Positions 27,657 through 37,489 of a stretch of DNA of 64,000 bases are shown one piece after another. The stretch is from positions 1,302,001 through 1,366,000 of the forward strand of contig OZ244964.1 in the NCBI GenBank assembly GCA_965222825.1. The letters are read 5' to 3'. A model generated the notes under the pieces. That model was given only the letters and a program-made list of their open reading frames with translations, searched no databases and had not been told where the DNA came from. The DNA is from G965207335 sp965222825. GTDB lineage: Bacteria; Pseudomonadota; Gammaproteobacteria; PS1; Pseudothioglobaceae. Every line of letters begins with the position of its first letter. The first letter of the stretch is position 1. The position numbers and the translations under genes were made by a program.

Positions 27657-29078
27657 TTAAACTTCTATCCCGCCCACTGTTAATTTATCAATTTTTAAAC
27701 TTGGCTGACCTACGCCAACTGGTATATTTTGCCCTTCTTTACCACAAATTCCCACACCAGAGTCCAAACTAAGGTCATCACCTACCATTGATATGTCTTG
27801 TAATACTTTATGCCCCAAGCCTGTTAGAGTAGCACCTTTTATTGGGTGTTGTAATTTACCATTTTTAATTAAATACGCTTCGTTGGTAGAGAATACAAAC
27901 TCACCTGATGTTATATCAACTTGACCGCCATCAAAATTTATTGCATAAATACCATAATCCACAGATGATATCATATCATCTAATTTAGTATTTCCTGCTT
28001 CCATATAGGTATTAGTCATTCTAGGCATAGGTATGTGTGCATAAGATTCTCGTCTGCCATTGCCAGTGCTCACTTTATCCATTAAACGAGCATTGTGTTT
28101 ATCAAATAAATATTGTTTTAAAATACCTTTCTCAACTAGGATAGTTTTTTCACTAGCAACACCTTCATCATCTATATTAAGACTACCGCGTTTATTTTTT
28201 ATAGTGCCGTTATCAATAATAGTGCAAATACTACTAGCTACTTGCTTACCAATTTTATCACTAAATACTGAGGTTTTTTTTCTATTAAAATCACCCTCTA
28301 AACCGTGTCCTACGGCTTCGTGTAATAATACTCCCGGCCAGCCTGATGCTAATACCACAGGCATTAAACCAGCAGGAGATGGTTTGGCATTTAGTGCTAC
28401 CATAGCTTGTTTTAGAGCTTTTTTAGTATATTGTTCTACTAAATTATTTTCTAAAAAATAATTATAATCATATCTACCACCACCACCACTAGATGCTCTT
28501 TCAATTCTGCCATTTTTTTCTACTACTATAGAAATATTTATCATAACCATAGGGCGATAATCAAATTTATAACAGCCATCAGTTGTTGCTATTAAAACCT
28601 CAGTATAAGCCCCTGATAAACTAGCATTTACTTTTTGCACTAAGTTATTTTTTCGTGCTAAATTATCAATATCTTTTAATATTGCTATTTTTTGTGTAGC
28701 ACTTAGACTTCCTAGAGGATTATTCTTGCTATAAATATTTTGCAAATTATTAGTATTATTGACTACTTTAATATTACCTCTACCATTAGCATTGCAAGAT
28801 TCTTTAACAAATAAAATAGCAGAATTTAGTGCATTTAAAGTGAATTCATCAGAATATGAGAAGCCAACTTTCTTATCAATTATAGATCTAATACCAACAC
28901 CATGCTGTATATAATAAGAGCCATCTTTAATAATACCGTCTTCTAATACCCAAGATTCCGCCACACTATGCTGAAAATATAAGTCAGCATAATCTACACT
29001 TTTGCCAGATAGGTCTGTTAGTAAACTATTTATAGTTTGTTTATCAATATTATTATCTTTTAATAATTGTGCAATCAT
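27657..29078 (-). CDS. tldD: Metalloprotease TldD
   Basis: This 473-residue protein is the expected length. The TldD/PmbA metal site HEAVGHGLEGDFNRK is visible near residue 251, and the glycine-rich segments SGGGGRYDY and GICGKEGQN are also typical. With TldE it forms a heterodimeric peptidase known to cleave leader peptides of microcin B17 and to act on unfolded peptides. No tldE is in the window. It follows the yhdP-like gene by 13 bases on the same strand, the conserved gammaproteobacterial pair. It lies convergent to the NHLP export genes; a role in NHLP processing would be speculation. Confidence 0.95.
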   Translation of the reverse strand: MIAQLLKDNNIDKQTINSLLTDLSGKSVDYADLYFQHSVAESWVLEDGIIKDGSYYIQHGVGIRSIIDKKVGFSYSDEFTLNALNSAILFVKESCNANGRGNIKVVNNTNNLQNIYSKNNPLGSLSATQKIAILKDIDNLARKNNLVQKVNASLSGAYTEVLIATTDGCYKFDYRPMVMINISIVVEKNGRIERASSGGGGRYDYNYFLENNLVEQYTKKALKQAMVALNAKPSPAGLMPVVLASGWPGVLLHEAVGHGLEGDFNRKKTSVFSDKIGKQVASSICTIIDNGTIKNKRGSLNIDDEGVASEKTILVEKGILKQYLFDKHNARLMDKVSTGNGRRESYAHIPMPRMTNTYMEAGNTKLDDMISSVDYGIYAINFDGGQVDITSGEFVFSTNEAYLIKNGKLQHPIKGATLTGLGHKVLQDISMVGDDLSLDSGVGICGKEGQNIPVGVGQPSLKIDKLTVGGIEV

Positions 29079-29091
29079 AATATTTTTAAGT

Positions 29092-31473
29092 TTAATTAAT
29101 AGTTGGGCTTGCCCAATCCCCAGTAATTATATAGTCAAAAGATATAGTTTTACTAAATAATGATTTTAAAACACTGCCATCAAATAATACTTTATCTGTT
29201 AGCCAAACCCCAAGACCAACTGCATTACCACTACTTAAATATGTTAATACAGGCACACTATCAGCAATAGATGGAATAACAGTGGCCCTTAGGTCTAAGT
29301 TGCGTTTATTAATATCAACCCCGCCAGTAATATCAATATCGCTAGATAGACTATATAAATTAAAATTATTAACATTTATATATAATTTATTTAATGATAA
29401 ATTAGTTTTAATTGTTTCATATTCAAAGCCCTTGCTAACCACATCTGATACATTAAGAGATAATCTTTTTGCTATTGCTTTAATATTTAGTAATGATAAT
29501 ATCCTCCCAATACTAGCGTCTTTATTGTGAAATACCCCTTTTTCAATAGTTATACTAGCATTAGCAATAATATTAACTAAATTAATATCCCAAGGATTGC
29601 AAAAACAAATAGTGTGCATTAGAGTTGTAACTCTTCCACCCTTAACTGACTCTTTTAAACCTATTTTTTGTAATAATTCTGATAATTTATCGTGTCCAAT
29701 ATTAATATCTAAATCTGTAGTTTTATTATCCCATTTACCATTGAATGTGCCATATAATTTTTCATCGTCAAACTTGCCATTTTTAAGTAATACAGTATTA
29801 TTTAGCCTTTCTGTTGTTAATGAAAAATTAGGAAAAAAGTAATCATCTATCATAATATTATTGGCTTTAATATTCATATTAGGCACTTGTTTTGGGGTAA
29901 AGTCAATATATTTAAGACCAATATCACCTTTATTTATTATAGCATTATTTATTATAACTAATGGTTTAGTATTATTATCATAAGTAGCAATAGAGACACT
30001 TGCCTTGAATGCTGGTGAGATAACATTTAACTTATATTTTCTATCTAATTTATCATTATAAACAGTAATAATATTAATTGCTAATTCATTACTATTAGCA
30101 TTAATATTTATTATATTATTATCATTATTTATATTAAATTTTATAGGGTTTTTGCCAATATTAGCACTTGCATCTATGGCAATAGTATTATTTGTAAATA
30201 TCATATCTGCATCAATATTAGTAATATTTAACGATGAATTTAATAAATTCATAGTATTATTTGTTAATTTGCTATTAACCATAACACTAGCATCAATATT
30301 AACTAAATTAACATTTAACAAAATTTTACTTGTGGCACTACCAGATAATTGTAGATAATTAATATTAGGTATTAACTCTAACATAGGCTCTATGGTTATA
30401 AATTGCCCTAAATATTGGCTGGGGCTATTGGTAGATACTTCTGCTATTAAAGTTGGATTGTTACTAATCTCTATTACTATCTTCGAGTCTTCAATAAGTA
30501 AGTTATTTATATAAGCATCAAGCAAATTAATACTAATATTATCAAGGTTTGCTTTAAAGATGCCATTAAGTTTTAATAAATTTGGCCAGTCATTGTCAAA
30601 ATTTAATTCAATATTTTCTAAACTACTAATAATACTTAAACTAGGGCTTGCTGAGTTAGATATTGGAATATCTAAATTTATCGTAGTATCTAATATGCTG
30701 CCAGACTTAAGGGCATTATTTAGCCAATAAACTAGATTTTCTGTTAGTATTTTATCAGGGATATAATTTTTAATTATTTTAGCGTTTAAATTGGCTAGTT
30801 TTTGAGTTATATGTAAATAATTATCATCTGTAGTTAAAGATAAATAAGTTTTTAAATCATTATTACTAAGTGATATATCTAGCAGTAATTTAGAGTTTAT
30901 AAGAGCTTCTAAATCTAATGTTGCTTCTAATGATACTTTTTTTAATTTATTACTAAAAAACTCATTGATAGTTAGGTCTTGACGCGATAAATAAAAATAC
31001 AGTTTGCCTTTATTGTAATAAATCAAAGTATTTATTAAATTCGTATATTTATTTTTATATTGTATTTTAGTTTTTTTGATATTAATTGCTTTTATATAAC
31101 TAAACAACTTTTTATAGTTAAAACTTATGTTAGTATAATTGATTTTGTCAGTAAAAAATACAATATCATCAATAAATACTGATAATTCTGTTGGCTTAAA
31201 AATATTAATGCTTACATTAACTTTTTCAATATAAGTTATAGTATTATCATTATCTATAATAGCAGTGTCATAAAAAAATATATTTAGCTGTTTATTACTA
31301 TAATCTAGGTCAATATTCTCAATTTTTATCTCAAAACCAGAATATTGTGTTATTTCACTTAAAATATAATCTTTAATACTAGATGAGAATAAAAAAATTG
31401 TAAAAACCAATACTAATATTAGTATAAGTAATACTTTTAGTATTATTTTTAGTGCCTTATATAAGTATTTCAT
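29092..31473 (-). CDS. yhdP: YhdP/AsmA-like inner-membrane-anchored protein
   Basis: The protein has 793 residues from the ATG at 31473 (MKYLYKALKIILKVLL), which leads directly into a single N-terminal transmembrane helix. A frame opening 25 codons earlier would start inside a repeat element and is rejected. The rest is long beta-rich periplasmic sequence with an AsmA/YhdP C-terminal signature: KGGRVTTL, then IEKGVFHNKDASIGRILSLL, then the GNAVGLGVWL end. YhdP proteins belong to the AsmA group that carries phospholipid to the outer membrane. Typical YhdP has about 1270 residues, so this is a short form. Identity is supported mainly by adjacency to tldD. Confidence 0.72.
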   Translation of the reverse strand: MKYLYKALKIILKVLLILILVLVFTIFLFSSSIKDYILSEITQYSGFEIKIENIDLDYSNKQLNIFFYDTAIIDNDNTITYIEKVNVSINIFKPTELSVFIDDIVFFTDKINYTNISFNYKKLFSYIKAINIKKTKIQYKNKYTNLINTLIYYNKGKLYFYLSRQDLTINEFFSNKLKKVSLEATLDLEALINSKLLLDISLSNNDLKTYLSLTTDDNYLHITQKLANLNAKIIKNYIPDKILTENLVYWLNNALKSGSILDTTINLDIPISNSASPSLSIISSLENIELNFDNDWPNLLKLNGIFKANLDNISINLLDAYINNLLIEDSKIVIEISNNPTLIAEVSTNSPSQYLGQFITIEPMLELIPNINYLQLSGSATSKILLNVNLVNIDASVMVNSKLTNNTMNLLNSSLNITNIDADMIFTNNTIAIDASANIGKNPIKFNINNDNNIININANSNELAINIITVYNDKLDRKYKLNVISPAFKASVSIATYDNNTKPLVIINNAIINKGDIGLKYIDFTPKQVPNMNIKANNIMIDDYFFPNFSLTTERLNNTVLLKNGKFDDEKLYGTFNGKWDNKTTDLDINIGHDKLSELLQKIGLKESVKGGRVTTLMHTICFCNPWDINLVNIIANASITIEKGVFHNKDASIGRILSLLNIKAIAKRLSLNVSDVVSKGFEYETIKTNLSLNKLYINVNNFNLYSLSSDIDITGGVDINKRNLDLRATVIPSIADSVPVLTYLSSGNAVGLGVWLTDKVLFDGSVLKSLFSKTISFDYIITGDWASPTIN

Positions 31474-31492
31474 ACAATTATATTTATATGTC

Positions 31493-31765
31493 AAGACTAT
31501 TACACAGCAACTCAAAATGCTAAAATAACTACACTGTGTGTAAAGCACACGATTGCAGGAATAATACTTTTTTTATTTTATACCAGTGTTTCTTATTATA
31601 AAATAATTAAAACAGTGCTACGCACTCAGTAGTCCTTAGAGGTAAACTAGGGGTTGCATTTTATGCCTTAAACACGGCTGTATGCGTAGCATTGCTTACA
31701 GATATGTTTTTTATATTAATATTTTAGCAGATTTTATCTATTCTTTACCACCGTGTGATAGTCTC
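31493..31765. repeat. MITE-like dispersed repeat, family A, long copy
   Basis: The ends are decayed versions of the family termini (AAGACTATTACACAGCAACT and ACCGTGTGATAGTCTC). The interior matches the copy at 48938-49138 over CTTACAGATATG, ATATTAATATTTTAGCAGAT and TGCATTTTATGCCTTAAACA. It is longer than the other copies by about 70 bases near its left side. It fills most of the 328-base space between the divergent yhdP-like and cytochrome genes. A TATAAT follows its right end at 31770-31775 upstream of the cytochrome gene. Nothing else is seen in this gap. Confidence 0.7.
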
Positions 31766-31801
31766 GTGTTATAATTTCTGCTTAAAAAAAAGGTAAATGA
31801 T

Positions 31802-32263
31802 ATGCTAAAAGACAAGTTAGGTTTAACAATTTTAATACTATTATTTGTATTTATTATAATGACTATTTATTATAATTTTTTTGCCACACCAGTAAAACCT
31901 AATATACATAATAACTTAGTAGTACTACAAGAAAGAATTAAACCAATAGGGGAAGTATATATAAAAGATGATATTGATGCTAAATCAGTAACTAAAAATA
32001 CAGTATCTGCTAGTAAAAAATCTCGAACTGCTGAATCAATATATAATAAAACATGCTCAACTTGCCATAATACTGGGCTAGCAGGTGCCCCTAAGTTTAA
32101 AAATAAGGATGATTGGAGTCCTAGGATTAAGCAAGGTATTAAAACACTAATTAAAGTTGCTATTGATGGTAAAGGTGCTATGCCTGCCCGCGGGACTTGT
32201 GGTGATTGCTCCGATGATGAAATATCTAGTGTTGTTAATTACATAATAAATAATTCTAAGTAG
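31802..32263 (+). CDS. Membrane-anchored cytochrome c5-like protein
   Basis: This 153-residue protein has one N-terminal membrane helix (LTILILLFVFIIMTIYYNF) and a C-terminal monohaem domain in the periplasm. The haem motif CSTCH begins near residue 85, the axial Met lies in GAMPARG, and the extra Cys pair CGDC just after it is typical of cytochrome c5. It would carry electrons in respiration. Start ATG has a weak AAGGTAAATG context. It stands alone between a divergent gene and a convergent gene. Confidence 0.88.
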   Translation: MLKDKLGLTILILLFVFIIMTIYYNFFATPVKPNIHNNLVVLQERIKPIGEVYIKDDIDAKSVTKNTVSASKKSRTAESIYNKTCSTCHNTGLAGAPKFKNKDDWSPRIKQGIKTLIKVAIDGKGAMPARGTCGDCSDDEISSVVNYIINNSK

Positions 32264-32372
32264 TAAACTACCTGATATGTAGGTAAGTATGCCGTAATAA
32301 TTTACTAGATAAATTACAACAATAATTATCACATAGTTAAGTATTTTGCTTTATAGGTTGTAAGCTTATGCG

Positions 32373-33314
32373 TTATTGCAATTTAGTATTACTAAGATTG
32401 GTTATGGTATTAGCAATACTACTAGCGCTTGATTCTGTTATTAACTCAATAAAGGTTTTTTCTTTCTCGTATAATATCCTAGATTTTATGCCAATTATAG
32501 TATTGGCTATATAATAAGCATCACCTATACCATCTATTAAGCCTAAGGATTTGCTTTTATCGCCTAACCATATTAAGCCACTAAAAATATTATCATCTTT
32601 AACTAATTTTTTGCCTCGCCCTTGTTTTATAGTAGCAATAAAAATTTGATGACTTTTGGTTAAAATTTCTTGTTGAATATAGTTTTTAATGTATTTATCC
32701 TCAGGGCTAAATATGTCTAACATACCCTTGTATTTACCAGCTATATAAAGTCTTCTATCTATACCAATTTTTTTTATAGCATCAACAGCACCAAAACTAG
32801 ATAGTATTACCCCTATAGAGCCAATGATTGATGATTTATTGGCATAAATTCCATCAGCACCAGATGCTACTAAATAACAAGCAGAAGCACAAATATCCTC
32901 AATTGCCACAAATACCTTTTTATCGTAGTGTTTTCTTAATCTATCAATTGCGTCGCGTATTCTATAGGCTTGGACAGGCGAACCTCCAGGGGAGTTGAGG
33001 CGTAAAATAACTGCTTTGGCATTTTTAGCACTAAACGCATCTTCTAATAAATTTATAGTATCGTCAGCATTTATTTGACCACTTTCAGTTATCTCACCGC
33101 TTAGCACTACCTCAGATACAAAGGGTTGCTCTTTTTTTAGGATATTGTCTATTGCATTAGTGCTTGTTATTGCTATATAGGCTGTTATAGTTAAATACAC
33201 AACAACAATTAGTGCAAAAAATATCCGCCACCTAGATTTAGATTTATTTTGCCTAACAAATTCTTTGGCTATTTGGGCTAATTGCTCACTTGCTTGTTGT
33301 TCTTTGTCTGCCAT
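32373..33314 (-). CDS. S49-family signal peptide peptidase (SppA/SohB-like)
   Basis: This 313-residue inner-membrane serine protease has one N-terminal helix (residues 31-49). The S49 core is clear: ILRLNSPGGSP near 103-113, the probable nucleophile Ser144 in DICASACYLVASGADG, and the general base Lys196 in AGKYKGMLDIF, 52 residues later as in short-form SppA. It is thought to degrade released signal peptides. Length fits the short SppA form rather than the 618-residue E. coli enzyme. Confidence 0.88.
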   Translation of the reverse strand: MADKEQQASEQLAQIAKEFVRQNKSKSRWRIFFALIVVVYLTITAYIAITSTNAIDNILKKEQPFVSEVVLSGEITESGQINADDTINLLEDAFSAKNAKAVILRLNSPGGSPVQAYRIRDAIDRLRKHYDKKVFVAIEDICASACYLVASGADGIYANKSSIIGSIGVILSSFGAVDAIKKIGIDRRLYIAGKYKGMLDIFSPEDKYIKNYIQQEILTKSHQIFIATIKQGRGKKLVKDDNIFSGLIWLGDKSKSLGLIDGIGDAYYIANTIIGIKSRILYEKEKTFIELITESSASSIANTITNLSNTKLQ

Positions 33315-33359
33315 AATAAAGTTTTATTTAATCTAGCATATTTTAATATAATTTATATA

Positions 33360-35159
33360 CTAAAAACTATAATTTAAACCAAGATATAAATTTCTACCTA
33401 ATTGATTATAACCGTTTGCAATTACATAATTTCTATTAAAAACATTATTTACTGATAAGGCTAATTTAGTTTGCTTATCATAATTATACCAACTAGATAC
33501 ATTAACCAAAGTGTAGCCATTTAATTTAATATTTCCCACATCTAAACTTGATGATTTTAATATTAGTTGGAGGCGTGAACTAAATTTATTATATTGCTTA
33601 GAAATATTTATATCAGCACTATTTTTGGGTCGTCTTGATTGCTGGGTGTTTTGTCCTGCTAATTTACTATCAACAAAATCATAATTTATACTAATACTAT
33701 AATTTTTGATATTAGTATTTAATGATAATTCAATACCTTTTATGTTTAATTTATTTTCATTAATATACACATCATTAGCAAAATTAAAAGTTGGAGCAGT
33801 ATTGTCATTATCTACATCAAGATAACTAATTAAATTACTAATCGTAGTTTTATATAATCTTACAACAAATAATCCCCAATTATGATTTTTTTCTAAACCA
33901 AGCTCAATATTTTTTGAACTTTCTGGCTCTAAATTTTTGGTATTTTGATAGTTTATTTGAAAAATAGATGGTGCATTAAATGCACTACCATAAGCAGCGA
34001 TTAATTTGATACCATTATCTAAATATTTAGCAACAGCAAAATTAAATACTGTTTTATTATCAAAATTACTATGATCAATAAGACGAACACCAGTATTAAC
34101 ATCAATACTAACTATGTTTTTTTGCCACTGAGCAAATATATCTTTGCTAGATAATGATTGTCTATTAGTGTTGTTAATATCATCAATTTTTGATAGTCCA
34201 ATATTTAATAAACTACTTTCTAGTTTAATATCATTTAATAAAGTAAGGTCTCTAGTTTTATAATCTTGTATAAATCCATTAAGGTCTTTATCTTGGATAA
34301 CTTCACTAATAATTAGATATGATTGCCAATTATTTTGTGGTTTATAACTAATTTTGCTACTAATTTTATTAAAATTTCTAATACTCAAACAATTATTATT
34401 TACAATACCAAATCCACAATTATCATATTCTATATTGTTATTAGTTTTATCAAGTGCAAAATAAATACTGCTTTTATGATTTATTTGATAATTAATTTTT
34501 AAACCTATTGCTTTATTACTAATACCATCTCTTTCACTATTATCATTTCTTGCTGATATGCCATCTGTTTTATAATTACTAGCACTTAGACGAATAAAAT
34601 TATTGCCTTCTTGAGTAAGCGTTGATATTTGATATTTTTTACTATTATTACTAGCAAAATTTATGTTTAATTGCGAATATTGTCCCTGTTTTGTGCTATT
34701 TTTAGTAAAAACCTGAATAACACCACCTATAGCACCTGAGCCGTATAACGATGAATATGGTCCTTTAATTATTTCTATTCGTTTAATATTTACTAACTCT
34801 AGTGTTTCTAATTCAGGTGCTGCACTAACGCTAGATATATCATTAAGCCTAACTCCATCAACAATTAGTAGTGTATGATTAGCATTAGTGCCTCGTAAAA
34901 ATATAGCAGGAACATTGCCCTGTGCATTAAATAAATTAACAGATGGTAAAGTATTTAATAATCCTAAGAATGATTGAGCACCGCTCTTAGTAATGTAATC
35001 ACTATCAAGCTCAATAGTGGAAGCAATAGAATTGATAACAGGCTCTGTGGTGCGATATTCTGTATCATGATAAATAGTAATAGGACCTAGAATAGCATAT
35101 GCCTGTGTATTTATAAGTATTATTATAAATATAATTTTTAAGGCTATTACACGAACCAT
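33360..35159 (-). CDS. TonB-dependent receptor, BtuB-like
   Basis: This 599-residue outer-membrane receptor begins with a signal peptide (ALKIIFIIILINTQAYA). The plug domain (about residues 40-150) has the family signatures LNTLPSVNL, IFLRGTNANHTLLIVDGVRLND and IKGPYSSLYGSGAIGGVIQV. A beta-barrel with alternating hydrophobic strands follows and ends NLYLGLNYSF, with a terminal aromatic residue. Length and plug sequence are like BtuB and small siderophore or cobalamin receptors. The ligand is unknown; no cobalamin riboswitch or transport partner gene is adjacent. Confidence 0.88.
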   Translation of the reverse strand: MVRVIALKIIFIIILINTQAYAILGPITIYHDTEYRTTEPVINSIASTIELDSDYITKSGAQSFLGLLNTLPSVNLFNAQGNVPAIFLRGTNANHTLLIVDGVRLNDISSVSAAPELETLELVNIKRIEIIKGPYSSLYGSGAIGGVIQVFTKNSTKQGQYSQLNINFASNNSKKYQISTLTQEGNNFIRLSASNYKTDGISARNDNSERDGISNKAIGLKINYQINHKSSIYFALDKTNNNIEYDNCGFGIVNNNCLSIRNFNKISSKISYKPQNNWQSYLIISEVIQDKDLNGFIQDYKTRDLTLLNDIKLESSLLNIGLSKIDDINNTNRQSLSSKDIFAQWQKNIVSIDVNTGVRLIDHSNFDNKTVFNFAVAKYLDNGIKLIAAYGSAFNAPSIFQINYQNTKNLEPESSKNIELGLEKNHNWGLFVVRLYKTTISNLISYLDVDNDNTAPTFNFANDVYINENKLNIKGIELSLNTNIKNYSISINYDFVDSKLAGQNTQQSRRPKNSADINISKQYNKFSSRLQLILKSSSLDVGNIKLNGYTLVNVSSWYNYDKQTKLALSVNNVFNRNYVIANGYNQLGRNLYLGLNYSF

Positions 35160-35243
35160 AAATCTTATTTTTTTAGAGTATTCTTTTAGGGAAATGATGA
35201 TTATACTATATAATGTGTATTATTTTTTAAAACTCATTAAACA

Positions 35244-36323
35244 ATGAATCAGTATTACAATTTTAGTGCAGGACCTGCTATGTTGCCTAGTGAGGTATTA
35301 AAGCAAATTCAAAACGAATTATTAGATTATGGCAACGCAAAAGCATCAATAATAGAAGTATCTCATCGCGGTGCAGATTTTCTAGACTTAGCACAAAAAT
35401 CACAACAAAATTTAAGAGACTTAATGGCAATACCTGATAATTATAAGGTGCTATTTGCCCAAGGCGGGGCATCAGCACAGTTTTCTATGGTGCCAGCTAA
35501 TCTACTAAGAGGTAAAACAAAGGCAAATTATGCCCATACTGGACACTGGTCAAAAAAAGCAATTACTGAGGCTAAACGATATTGTAATGTTAATATTTGC
35601 ACAGATAGTTCAGCCAATAAATACACTGATATTGATGATTTTTCATCGTGGGATATAGATGCAAATGGTGCTTATTTACACTATACGCCAAATGAAACTA
35701 TTGCTGGTATGGAATTTGACTATATCCCTGATATTAATATGCCATTAGTAGCAGATATGTCATCAACTATACTATCAAAAGAGATTGATGTTAGCAAATT
35801 TGGGATTATTTATGCTGGAGCACAAAAAAATATAGGTCCTGCTGGTTTAACAATAATAATTGTTAGAGAAGATTTAATTGGTAATGTTGTTGCTAATCAA
35901 CCGTTATTATTTGATTATGAGACTTATGTTAATAATGATTCTATGTTTAACACTCCGCCAACTTTTGCTTGGTATGCTGCATCTTTAGTATTTGAATGGT
36001 TAAAATCAAAAGGTGGTATGCTAACTATGGCTAAAATCAATCAAACTAAAGCACAAACGCTTTATAATGCTATTGATAGTTCTGATTTTTATGCTAATCC
36101 TGTTGTTAAAAAATACCGTTCGCGAATGAATATACCTTTTATTTTAGCTGATGATAACTTGGATAAATTATTTTTAGAAAAATCTGCTAGTGCGGGCTTA
36201 TTGGCACTTAAAGGACATAGAAGTGTAGGCGGTATGCGTGCTAGTATTTATAATGCTATGCCCCAAGAGGGAGTTGATACTTTAGTTGGGTTTATGAATG
36301 ACTTTGAAAAGAGGTATGGTTAA
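35244..36323 (+). CDS. serC: Phosphoserine aminotransferase SerC
   Basis: This 359-residue cytoplasmic PLP enzyme makes 3-phosphoserine and glutamate-derived 2-oxoglutarate in serine biosynthesis; it is also used in pyridoxal phosphate synthesis. The N-terminal YNFSAGPAMLPSEVL is diagnostic, and the PLP lysine sits in YAGAQKNIGPAGLT near residue 198; the C-terminal RSVGGMRASIYNAMP is also typical. It opens a long co-directional gene run and is two bases from the next gene, so the two serine-pathway genes are probably cotranscribed. Confidence 0.97.
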   Translation: MNQYYNFSAGPAMLPSEVLKQIQNELLDYGNAKASIIEVSHRGADFLDLAQKSQQNLRDLMAIPDNYKVLFAQGGASAQFSMVPANLLRGKTKANYAHTGHWSKKAITEAKRYCNVNICTDSSANKYTDIDDFSSWDIDANGAYLHYTPNETIAGMEFDYIPDINMPLVADMSSTILSKEIDVSKFGIIYAGAQKNIGPAGLTIIIVREDLIGNVVANQPLLFDYETYVNNDSMFNTPPTFAWYAASLVFEWLKSKGGMLTMAKINQTKAQTLYNAIDSSDFYANPVVKKYRSRMNIPFILADDNLDKLFLEKSASAGLLALKGHRSVGGMRASIYNAMPQEGVDTLVGFMNDFEKRYG

Positions 36324-36325
36324 TT

Positions 36326-37489
36326 ATGAAAATTCAAACGCTAAATAATATTTCTATTGTTGGACTAGAAAATCTACCAAGAGACAATTATGAAGTTGCA
36401 ACAGAGATGAATAATCCTGATGTAATTTTGGTCCGTTCTGCAAAAATGCACAATATGAAAATTGCTAACAACCTAAAAGCAATAGGTAGAGCAGGTGCTG
36501 GGGTAAATAATATTCCAGTAGATAAAATGAGTAACAAGGGTATAGTAGTCTTCAATACCCCTGGTGCGAATGCTAATGCAGTTAAAGAATTAGTAATTGG
36601 CTCAATATTACTTGCAAGCCGTAATATTTGTCAAGCTTGGGATTATGTTAATAATTTAGGCATTGATAACCTTAAAGTAGCTGTTGAAAATGGTAAAAAA
36701 AAATACTCAGGCTCAGAACTACCGGGTAAAACCTTAGGCATAGTTGGCTTAGGTGCTATTGGGGTGCAAATAGCAAACACTGCCAATTTACTGGGAATGA
36801 ATGTTGTAGGCTTTGATTCAAGTATTACTATTAAGAATGCTTGGAAGTTATCAGCAGAAGTTAGTAGAGCAAATAGTATTGATGAGTTATTATCACAAAG
36901 TGATTTTGTCTCATTTCATATACCATTGGTAGAAGCAACTAAAAATTTACTAAATAAAGAGAGAATAAAATTATTACCAAAAGATTGTGTTATTCTTAAT
37001 TTTGCAAGAGATGGTATTATAGATGAAAAGGCTTTAAAAGAGGCACTTGATAATAATAAAATAAAATATTATGTAACTGATTTTCCTATTGATAATATGA
37101 AAAATCATAATCGTGTTATTGCCCTACCTCATTTAGGAGCCTCAACTTCTGATGCAGAGGATAGTTGTGCTGTTATGGTTATAAAGCAAATACGAGATTA
37201 CCTTGAAAATGGTAATATTAGAAATTCAGTAAACTTCCCAGAAGTTGTAATGCCAAGAGCAGGCAAGGAAAGAATAGCAATTACTCATAAAAATATACCA
37301 AATATGGTTGGACAAATTTCAACAGTTTTGGCTGGTGCTAATGCTAATATTGTTGATATGTTTAATAAATCAAGAGATAAATTTGCCTATACTATGGTTG
37401 ACTTAGAGAACAAAATCCCAGATAAAATAATTGAAAATTTAAAACAAATTAATGGTGTATTAAGTGTTAGATATGTTTATAAAATATGA
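36326..37489 (+). CDS. serA: D-3-phosphoglycerate dehydrogenase (SerA-type)
   Basis: This 387-residue cytoplasmic NAD-dependent dehydrogenase is proposed to do the first step of serine synthesis. It shows the substrate-binding IGRAGAGVNNIPVD, the NAD-binding GIVGLGAIGVQIA near residue 135, and the catalytic Arg/Glu/His region NFARDGIIDE and LPHLGAS. The C-terminal ACT domain (GQISTVLAGANANIVDM) suggests serine feedback. This is the short single-ACT form. Location between serC and pheA supports the role. Its stop overlaps the start of pheA by four bases (ATGA). Confidence 0.92.
   Translation: MKIQTLNNISIVGLENLPRDNYEVATEMNNPDVILVRSAKMHNMKIANNLKAIGRAGAGVNNIPVDKMSNKGIVVFNTPGANANAVKELVIGSILLASRNICQAWDYVNNLGIDNLKVAVENGKKKYSGSELPGKTLGIVGLGAIGVQIANTANLLGMNVVGFDSSITIKNAWKLSAEVSRANSIDELLSQSDFVSFHIPLVEATKNLLNKERIKLLPKDCVILNFARDGIIDEKALKEALDNNKIKYYVTDFPIDNMKNHNRVIALPHLGASTSDAEDSCAVMVIKQIRDYLENGNIRNSVNFPEVVMPRAGKERIAITHKNIPNMVGQISTVLAGANANIVDMFNKSRDKFAYTMVDLENKIPDKIIENLKQINGVLSVRYVYKI

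Noticed and set aside
31474..31548. Longer N-terminus for the YhdP-like protein
   Set aside because: The extra 25 codons enter a repeat element, and the ATG at 31473 leads directly into the membrane anchor.
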